Positions 56,477 to 64,000 of a DNA stretch of 64,000 nucleotides are shown one piece after another (the stretch's first letter is position 1; every line of letters begins with the position of its first letter). The notes under the pieces were generated by a model that searched no databases, was not told where the DNA came from, and worked only from the letters and a program-made list of their open reading frames with translations. Source of the DNA: Microbotryum silenes-acaulis (Eukaryota; Basidiomycota; Microbotryomycetes; Microbotryales; Microbotryaceae); contig QPFY01000002.1 of NCBI GenBank assembly GCA_003665825.1, positions 496,001-560,000 of the forward strand, given 5' to 3'. Made by a program: the position numbers and the translations under genes.

Positions 56477-58653
56477 TCAAACGTATTGCGCCGACCCTCC
56501 GTCTTCGACCTTGAGTTTACGGTCGACGAACCTGATGACGAAAGCGAGCGCGGCGGAGCAAAGGAAGACGAGATCGAATAAACGAGAGAAGACGGAGAAT
56601 TCAGGGAGGGTATCTAGGAGGCTTGTTGTGGTATCGTTCGATCCAGGGGTGGAAGGTAAGGAGATGAGCGAGGTCAAAAGATACATCGCCTGTGCGGAGA
56701 TGGAGGGAGCGGTGAGGTCAGCACTTGCTCATGGTTTTTTTGACGGGATTCACGGTGTGACCTACCATCAACTCGGCGAGGAACAGAAGCATAAAAGAAG
56801 CCGAGACTCCGGTCGAGGTCGCGCGGAAGATCTGATGAACGGCAAAGGGCATTTCAGCACCGAGTAGACCGAAGAGATCGCGCCAGGCATGGAAGAACGC
56901 ACCCTCGAAACACTTGCTAGCACACTTCGCATGTTGGCTAGGATGATACTCGCAATCAAGACCAGACCAAGGATCCTCGACCATACGGCAATGTCGATAT
57001 TGACATCGAGCAGGATCGCCAATCTCGCCAGCAACGACGTGATGAGGTCGGTGCCATCCTCATCCGGACCAGCTGATTTGTTGGGATGACGCGGATTTCT
57101 CGAGTATCCAAAGACGAGGTTGAGACACGAGACGAAGACCCTCCAGACACAGTACACGCTCAGCAACCACCCTGCGACGAGCCACACGCGCCCTCTGAAC
57201 GATCGCCCCATCTCCCTCATTTGCTTGCGGCGCTTCATCGTCTCGACGCCTTTGGTCATCGCACCTTCGATCGATTCGAGGGCGCCTACCTCGGTTTGAA
57301 GGCTCTTGAGGTGAGCTGCGGCGGGGCTCTTGGATGTCCATCGGGAAAGGAGGGACTGGCCCGCGGCGGATTCGGCCTCTCGAGCAGCGGAGCCTTCGGC
57401 GAGTTGGAGTGCGCGAAGACGTTGCTGAAGGTCGAGACGAGTCCGGTACAAGGATCGCTCGGCCGACAAGACTTGAGCCTCCGTCACGGCCTCACTGATA
57501 AGTTTCGGAGAGGAGTGTATCAAGACTGTCAGACGGACTCTCTGCTACCTCGAGACACGAGCTAAGCGGCTACTGACGAAGACGAGATCATTCGCCATTC
57601 GTACGATTCCCACGCTGTGTTGATCGCTCCCAAGCCCGAAAGCGCGGCGATGAGGAAAACACCAGGCACGCAAATCTTTGACAGAAGATTGTTGACCACA
57701 CCTGTGAAGCAAGAATAACCTCGATTAGCTCCATGTGCAGCGTCTCCTAGCCCAGTGATAAACTTGCCGAGGGACGTCGATCCTTCGACGACAATTTTGC
57801 TTGCAATGTACCATCCGATCCAGTTGAACGCAACCAAATAGAACATAAAGGGCAAGAGCACAAAGACGAGCGTGCGTGTGAAGGTGCTCTTGGACGACTT
57901 GGTCCGATTCGCGAGCAAGACACACATCGCCAGAGGGATGACGAAGACGATCAGGCCGAGCAAGGCGAGTAAGCTGATGGACCAATTCAGTGTCCGAGCC
58001 CTGCGTGACCGTGACCTAGAGTCAGCACGACAAGTTTGAGCTGCTGAACATGTCACGTCGACCCACCTATCCGATACGGCATCGCCAAAGAGTAGCAGGG
58101 TGAAGAGCATCGACGACTCGGAAAAGGCGAGACAGAACAAGGCTGTCGCCGAACGCGTGTAGACCGCGCTTGAGCTGCCCTTGGTTCCAGTGGGCAGCAC
58201 CGCGCTCGATTCCTTTCTCGGCGGGTTCGTGCCGAGTCTCTTGGTGCGTACGGTAGGACTCTGTGGTAAGGCCGACGAGATGCCAGTTTTGGTATTCGAC
58301 GCTCCGTTGTTCCCTGTTCCTCCCGTTCCCGTGCCGGCGCTGGCTCCCCCACCCGCCACACCAGCGTGAGTGCTCGAGCCAATCGACGGGCCCAAGTTGA
58401 GCAGTGCGCTCCCGTTACTGGTATTGGCTTCGTCGTCGATTTCTTCCAATGCGATCGCCCCCCTTGAAGGTGATTCGAGCGGTGCGGCCAAGGTCGAATC
58501 CTCGCTGACCGATCGCAGGTCGACGAACAGGGACACGTTGACGTAGCGTGAGGCGACCACGAAGAACGTCGACCGCAGCAGCGTCAACGCCGCCGTCTCC
58601 CATACCACACTGCTCGTTGAAGTCCCTCCTGATCCTCCAGAGTCAGAGTTCAT
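56477..58653 (-). CDS. Golgi pH regulator (GPHR/GTG family) membrane protein
   Basis: A polytopic Golgi/ER membrane protein; family members act as anion channels that set Golgi pH. It starts at 58653 (MNSDSGGSGG). The N-terminal half has membrane helices interrupted by a Gly/Ser-rich loop (about 58420-58180). Family segments follow: NWSISLLALLGLIVFVIP, FVLLPFMFYLVAFNWIGWY and the signature ICVPGVFLIAALSGLGAINTAW (near 57640). A coiled-coil region (AERSLYRTRLDLQQRLRAL) and the C-terminal ABA-GPCR-like domain (GRVWLVAGWLLSVYCVWRVF, RSVLASVSRV) end near 56477 (GGSAQYV). Introns lie near 58060-58000, 57700, 57560-57530, 56930 and 56740. The junction after WESYEWRM was not resolved exactly. Confidence 0.88.
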
Positions 58654-58992
58654 CGTTTGGAAAAGAGTGTGCGAGGTCGTCTGGAGCCAAGCAGCCTAGA
58701 GAGGACTCAGGAGGCGCTTCGATCGGCCCCAACCCGTGAGCGCGGCCAGCGCGACAACACCCTGGTGTCTGCAGACAACACCGAAGCCGAGGGCGAAACC
58801 AAGCCAAGCCGACGCGTTGCTGCCGGCTGGAATGACTCATTGGGCATGTACGAAATCTATACGCACTGCGCACCCGCAGCACTTATGCACAAAGCCATAT
58901 ATAACGACGAGGTAGACTGAACATTGCAAAGGAAAAAAACGTTGCTATGATTGAAACAAAGGTGAACGAGAAGTGGGAGAACAAGCCAGCTA

Positions 58993-61900
58993 TCAAGGTG
59001 TAGGAGCTCCTAGATCCTCCCCTTCTCGCTCTCGCTCTCTTTCACTCCGTGCGTCGGCCTCGCTTGATCCAGGTGTTGCTTCCGTTGCTGTCCTTGGTGC
59101 AGGTGTCGGTGTTGGAGTTGCTGCCGCGGGTGCTTGGGGTGGTGCAGCGGCTGCGGGCGCCGGGACGGGGCCATTCCGCACGGCAACTTGTGGCACCCCC
59201 TCCAGCGGGTGTGGCCTGATTTGCTGCCCTTGGCGCACATAAAGCAACCATCCAAGCAAAACGCACAATCCCACAATCGCAATCGTGCCCGTCAAGTCGT
59301 CATCGCCATCAATGAAAAAGTCTTCCTCGCCTGGGTCCTCGTTACGAACGCCACGACGCCAATCCGCCGGTTCCTCATTCGCTTCGAGGGCGCGTTGTGC
59401 GTCGGTGAGATCATTGTGAGCGGGTGCCCCGGCCGCTGGAGCGGGTGCAGCTTGCTGAGCGACTTGTGCAGCCCCTGGTACTTGTTGTCCACCTGCTGCA
59501 GCGGCATCACCCCCTGCCGCTGGCGCCGCTGCTCCTCCTGCTCCTTGCTGCGCGGGTTGAGGAGTCGGCTCAAATCCCCATCGTTGTTGAATGTCGCGCC
59601 ATGCTTGACCGAATGACCAAGCGTGGTTCGCGGTACTCGACGATCCCACGATGCTCGTCGGCGGGTCCGTAGCGAACAACGCCTTCGCCTTTGTCTCGTC
59701 CTCGCTCGCGTCGACGAAGAAGGCGTCATAAGCGGCACGGGCGTACAACGACAGCAACGAGAGTACCGAAGGGAAGTAGGCGTCGTACGAGTTTTCGAGC
59801 GCCATGTCATAATACCTCTTGGCCATGACGTAGTCCTTGTTCACGCCGTGGCCATGCTCGTGCATCCACCCGAGGTTCCACATCGCCATTGCGCTCGTAC
59901 GGGTGTTGACGGCCGAAAGATAGCACGCCGCGGCCTTCTCGACATTGGAGCCAGCCTCGTTGCCGATACCCTTGTAGTAATAGTCGCCCATCTTTACGAG
60001 TGCATCGACGTTGTCCTGCGCGGCCGATCGAGTCCAATAAGCGAGCGCGAGTCGATCACTTGCGCTGTCGGCGTGTCCAACATCGAGGAACGGCATACGC
60101 AGGTTCTGCTTGTCCCGGTCGAGGATCCACGCAACATTGTTCTGCGCCGGCTCGTACCCTCGTTCGGCCATGATCCAATACCCGAGTAGCGCCTGGTGCT
60201 CATCCCCACGTTCCCAAGCTCGCTCTGCTTCCCACCACACCTCGTGGCCCCAGTCACCTCGCTCGGCGACGAGTTTGTAGAACTGCACCGCTGTAAGGCA
60301 TTGCTCGGCTCGATCGGGGGAACGAGCGCTCAGCTCGGCGAGGTAGTAGTACGATTGAAACGTATCGGGTACACGGTTACCATCTTGACGGATTGCGTGC
60401 TCAAAGTAGGTCGTCGCCATCACGAAATCGCCCATCCCAAAGTGGTATTTACCGAGGTTGACTTGGGCCTCGGCCAAGTCTTGTTGAGCCGCGGCGCCAA
60501 AGTAGAGGGTCGCCTTTTTGAGGTCGCGCTTGACGCCGAGACCATCCCGGTACATGATCCCTAGGCCGTTGTTGGATTCTCGATCGCCGCGGGAGGCGCC
60601 TCGGGAGAACCATAGGAACGCCTTGGCGTAATTGGCCGTCGCGCCTTCGCCGCGGAGATACAACCTACCGAGGTATCCGGCGGCGAGACCACCGACCATG
60701 GCGGTGTGATCGTCCGCGGTCGATTTTTGGGGGTCCTTGGTCGCATCGTAGATCAGTCGAGGCACGTCTCGGACCTTGGTCCCTGGATCGCGCGTCGCCT
60801 CCTTACCGTCGGTCGCCCAAACGGTCGATGTGACTCGAAGGAACCACTGACTCGCCGCACGGAAGTTTCTCCCGCCTTCCCAAAGGTTATCTTTCAAACC
60901 TGGCATTCCGACTTGCAAGCGACCGCGACCTCCCCTCGTTCCACCGAGACCGTTACCTCCAAAGCCCTGGTAGTACAAACGCCCGAGCTTGAACTGGTAC
61001 GTCACGTCCCCTCGCTCGGCGTGAAAGTGGTGGAACTCGAGCAGATCTTGCCATTCTTGTTGGGTACGGATGTTGAGCGCACCCGACGGGGACTTGACCG
61101 ATGCGGAGGCACCGGGCCCGTAGGATCCGCCTTCGAGATCCGAGAGACGGATCTTTTGCGACGGCAATAAGCGGCCACCCGGCGGTCCTGCGTTGAACGT
61201 GACCATGGCTGAGAGAGTCGAAGGGGACATGGAACGTGGAATTAGGAATCATCACTTCAAGCAGCTCGATTCTAATGAAATTACTTGCCCGCATCAGCTG
61301 CTCGTTTGTACCAGCCGAGTGCATCTTTACACGACTGCTTGGTCCCGATGCCGACCCAATGCCGATACCCAACCGTCATCGAAGCGGGGACGTGTCCAGA
61401 GAGTCCAGCAAAGGTATAATACAGCAGGGCCTGTGTTGGGCAGGGTAAAGGCTTCAGTCAGATTGCCCCAGTCAGTATCGCCAAGCAGGAAGCAGACCCA
61501 CATCGCCCTGTTGTCCTTCACCGAGGGTGCCTCCCAGCGCGGATCCGTAATTGGACCCGTAGATGAAGCCGAGTTTGTACTGCGCCTCGGCAAGACCGTG
61601 GTCCTGCGAGGCCTTGGTAAATGCTTGGATAGCCAAGCTGGTGTTGGGTTTGAGCGTGAGGTGGCCCGTCTGTAAGGGTGCAAGTCGAGACTCAGATCAG
61701 AGACCCAAACTCGGAACCAGCGCAGATGGGAAAGCTCGGCGCCGAACTGACCAAATACAAATCTCCCAACAACAGCCAAGCCTGAGCGTGGCCCATTTCT
61801 GCCGCTTCTCTCGCGATTTTGACGACCTCTTGCAGGCCTTCAGTGACCTCATCAACGGTGAGGGATTGCCTCGGTCGTCCCGAATTGGCCGCACTGCGAT

Positions 61901-62927
61901 GCTGGAAGCTCGCCAATCGATGTCTCCATGCCGTTCCGACAACGATGGTCTCCCCTTGTTCGTTGGTGAGCTTCTTGACGCCCTGGTCCGACTTGGACGA
62001 AGCGCTGAGCCTGATCAAACTGGTGACGGCGGACCCGAGTCTGCCGATCGCCCCTCGGACACTCCAATCGGGACTGGTCAAGCTTGAAGCGGTAGCCTTC
62101 GTCTTGCCCGAGATGGCACCGAAGGCCTTGCGGAGGGCGCGCACACCTCGACCGGTTGTAGTGCCAAGATGGGATTCGAGGAGGTCGAGGAAGGGGGTGT
62201 AGGACGAGGGTAGAAGCAAGGGGGCGTAGGGCGTCGAAGCGACCGCGCTCGAGTGCAGCGTGATCTGGCTCAAGTATTTGTCGGCGATTGCATACTTGTC
62301 CGCAGCGGACAGTATTAGGTTCTGGGTGATTGGCGGATATGTTTCATGGTTTGGCTGTGTGGTATGAGAAACCGGAAAGAGGGGGAGAGAAGATGAGAGG
62401 GACGAGTCAGTGGTTGATCGTTGTCTGGCTGAGGTCGTGTGGGGTGGTGGTGGTGGTGGGAACTCCGCGGGGTCACGTCACACGAGTCGCTTCGGCGAGG
62501 CCCAAGGGCGATAGAATGCGTTCATCCCAAAGGCCAGAAAAGAGTCGGCCCTTTTGGGGGGTTGTCGCCTTTTGGGGGGTTGTCGAGTATGGTGCCGGTA
62601 TGCTTGTAGAAAGAATGCAAGGCGGCCACGTCACTGGGGATGGAATAGAAGCGGCGAACGGACCTCGGAGACAGGCAGTTCTGTTGCAGCCTCGGCAGCC
62701 GCAAAGGGGATCTGCTGTATGTCTTGCGCATTCACCACTGTTATCAAAGAGCTCGAACAGTCAGCCTGAGGGTCGCAGAAGTGGCGCGGGTGATATGGGA
62801 AGACGATTGGGTCGCACACGCCTCGGGCTCGACGACGAACGGCGAGCACGGGACGGAACCAAGGCAACTGACCGAGTGCCACGAGAAGCAAGACCGAACC
62901 GAATGATCGCCATACGATGGACCTCAT
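58993..62927 (-). CDS. HRD3: HRD3/SEL1L-type ER-associated degradation protein (SEL1 repeats)
   Basis: ER membrane partner of the Hrd1 ubiquitin ligase; its lumenal Sel1 repeats select misfolded substrates. The likely start at 62927 gives a signal peptide (SFGSVLLLVALGQLPWF). Exons then cover about 62370-61692 (ADKYAIADKYLSQ to AWLLLGDLYL) and 61675-61500 (TGHLTLKP, AEAQYKLGFIYGS). The next is about 61430-61290, and the last runs from about 61200 to 58993. Many Sel1 repeats are visible (GYLGRLYLRGEGATANYAKAFLWFSRGA, GLGIMYRDGLGVKRD, MGDYYYKGIGN, NLGWMHEHGHGV). A membrane helix (GTIAIVGLCVLLGWLLYV) lies near the C-terminus, before an Ala/Pro-rich tail. The repeats and the single anchor fit Hrd3. 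The first-exon junctions were not fixed. Confidence 0.88.
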
Positions 62928-63029
62928 TCTTTCGCGCACGAAACGCACCAACTCGCAGAGGGGCGATGCACAGAAGAGAGGTGGCGGCAGTCGGTGGGTC
63001 GGATGGATGCTCCGTGAATGAACAACAAT

Positions 63030-63375
63030 TAGACTAAACATACAGAATAATAATTATTCACCATCTTAACAACAATTAGTTACTTTTACCTAAAACCGTA
63101 CAAATAAAAAAAGAAGAAAAAATTGACATTAGTTCTCATACGTAATGCTCAATAGCTTGTTAACATGCTTAAACAATTTCTTTGCCTTTTACTTCTTTTT
63201 TTCCTCGCAGAAGAAAACGAAGTTTATTAAGATCAAACAGTGATAAAACCCTATCTTTAGCATACTGTTCAATAATTGTAAAAGACTTTGAATTCACACG
63301 TAACTTGTTAACAGGTCGTGAAGAGAAACTTATTACGTCTGATGAGTTTATCACTTTATTTAAAACAGTAGTAGG
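63030..63375. other. Extremely AT-rich segment, possible mitochondrial DNA insert (NUMT)
   Basis: Composition changes abruptly to very AT-rich and back to GC-rich at about 63375. On the minus strand an open frame (about 63370-63169) reads NKVINSSDVISFSS and SLFDLNKLRFLLRGKK, rich in Lys/Asn/Ile as mitochondrial intron or ribosomal proteins of fungi are. The family was not identified. It lies in the divergent spacer upstream of HRD3. Confidence 0.5.
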
Positions 63376-63696
63376 GGAGCCTCGTAAGGAGTGGGGGCCG
63401 GCACTTGCAGCGTCGAGCGAGCGGCCTGGACGACAAATGGCATTAGCACGCGCTGGTCTAATTACCCCACTGCGGCTGATAACCCTTTTCGCGCGTGCGC
63501 ATCGCACAAGCTGCGAGGCTCGGAGCTGCGCGGCGCTGTGGTGGAACGTTGAGCTCTGCTCGCTTGCATCAACATCCATCGACCTCGTTTTTGTGGTGTG
63601 CTTGCGCGGTAGTCGTCTCTTCTCGTTGGAATCTTCTTGCGCGGTCCGTGTGAACGACTGTTTGCGTGCATCCACCCACCTGTGCACTCCGCCACG

Positions 63697-64000
63697 ATGG
63701 ACGCGAGTGAACCAGCACCGGGCGCCAACGCGGTCGAGTCCGCCAAGAAACAGTGGCAGGTCAGTACCAGAGCCATGGAGAGAAGCGGCGCCCTTCCCAC
63801 GAGGATATGCTCATCAATCGTCCGTCTCCTCCTTCCCCGTGATCTTGCTCATCATGGCCACTGTGGCCATCACCACACGGATGCACGCGCGTTCCTTCTC
63901 GGATCGACCTTGCTCGCGCGTCGCACCTGCCCGGCCCGCACAAATACACGTGGCTTCCGGCCTCGCTCATCCAGGTGTTTCAAGCAGCATTAGGTGCGCA
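63697..64000 (+). CDS. Unidentified protein, 5' part only (runs off the window)
   Basis: The ATG at 63697 gives DASEPAPGANAVESAKKQW, followed by a GTCAGT donor at about 63760. After an intron of undetermined length, a frame reading ARASHLPGPHKYTWLPASLIQ and VFQAAL reaches the window edge. No family was recognised from so little sequence. A C/T-rich, GC-rich promoter lies between it and the AT-rich segment. Confidence 0.45.

Overview
This 64 kb window is nuclear DNA of a fungus, most likely a basidiomycete yeast (inference: Pucciniomycotina, Microbotryomycetes-like). The evidence is the moderately high GC, the many short GT-AG introns (mostly 50-90 nt), dense small intergenic spaces, and a gene set that is purely eukaryotic and fungal: UBP2, RPS16, TVP38, RPL29, a ROM-type Rho1 GEF, pyruvate carboxylase, GH20 hexosaminidase, CCT8, a RIM2-type carrier, CWC27, a Hos3-type HDAC, an HSF-type factor, GPHR and HRD3. 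No bacterial operons, CRISPR arrays or riboswitches were seen. Gene products were recognised from motifs by eye; no database search was run.

Layout. 1-18.9 kb is ordinary housekeeping DNA: the 3' part of UBP2 (+), RPS16 (+), an SGNH-fold capsule-associated-type membrane protein (+), TVP38 (-), RPL29 (-), an intron-rich unrecognised gene (-), and a large Rho1 GEF (+). 18.9-27.0 kb is a mobile-element block: an apparently intact non-LTR retrotransposon (LINE) on the minus strand. Its ORF1 (zinc knuckle) and ORF2 (endonuclease, reverse transcriptase, zinc finger) are separated by two bases, and its 5' end runs into a tRNA-Gly(GCC) gene. 27.3-48 kb returns to dense genes: pyruvate carboxylase (-), GH20 hexosaminidase (+), CCT8 (-), RIM2-type carrier (+), CWC27 (+), Hos3-type HDAC (+), then an HSF-type transcription factor (-, 48.1-49.6 kb). 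An 84-bp-arm perfect inverted repeat lies in the pyruvate carboxylase-hexosaminidase spacer.

49.6-56.4 kb is a gene-poor island. It holds a decayed Ty1/copia element (gag, frameshifted zinc knuckle, protease with a mutated active-site triad), an inverted pair of LTR-like sequences, a nested 140-bp terminal-inverted-repeat element, and many copies of a TAGGTACCTA/TACCTAGGTA motif. 56.5-62.9 kb carries GPHR (-) and HRD3 (-). Between HRD3 and a gene that starts at the right edge lies a very AT-rich 350-bp segment of foreign composition (mitochondrial-like).

Functional links are loose, as is usual for fungal synteny blocks. Several genes serve the secretory pathway (TVP38, GPHR and HRD3 at Golgi/ER, and the SGNH protein and hexosaminidase on cell-surface glycans), and the Rho1 GEF acts in cell-wall integrity. 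The notable novelty candidates are the tRNA-abutting LINE with its stop-restart junction, the long perfect hairpin, the repeat-motif island, and the 11-nt micro-exon in the HSF DNA-binding domain.
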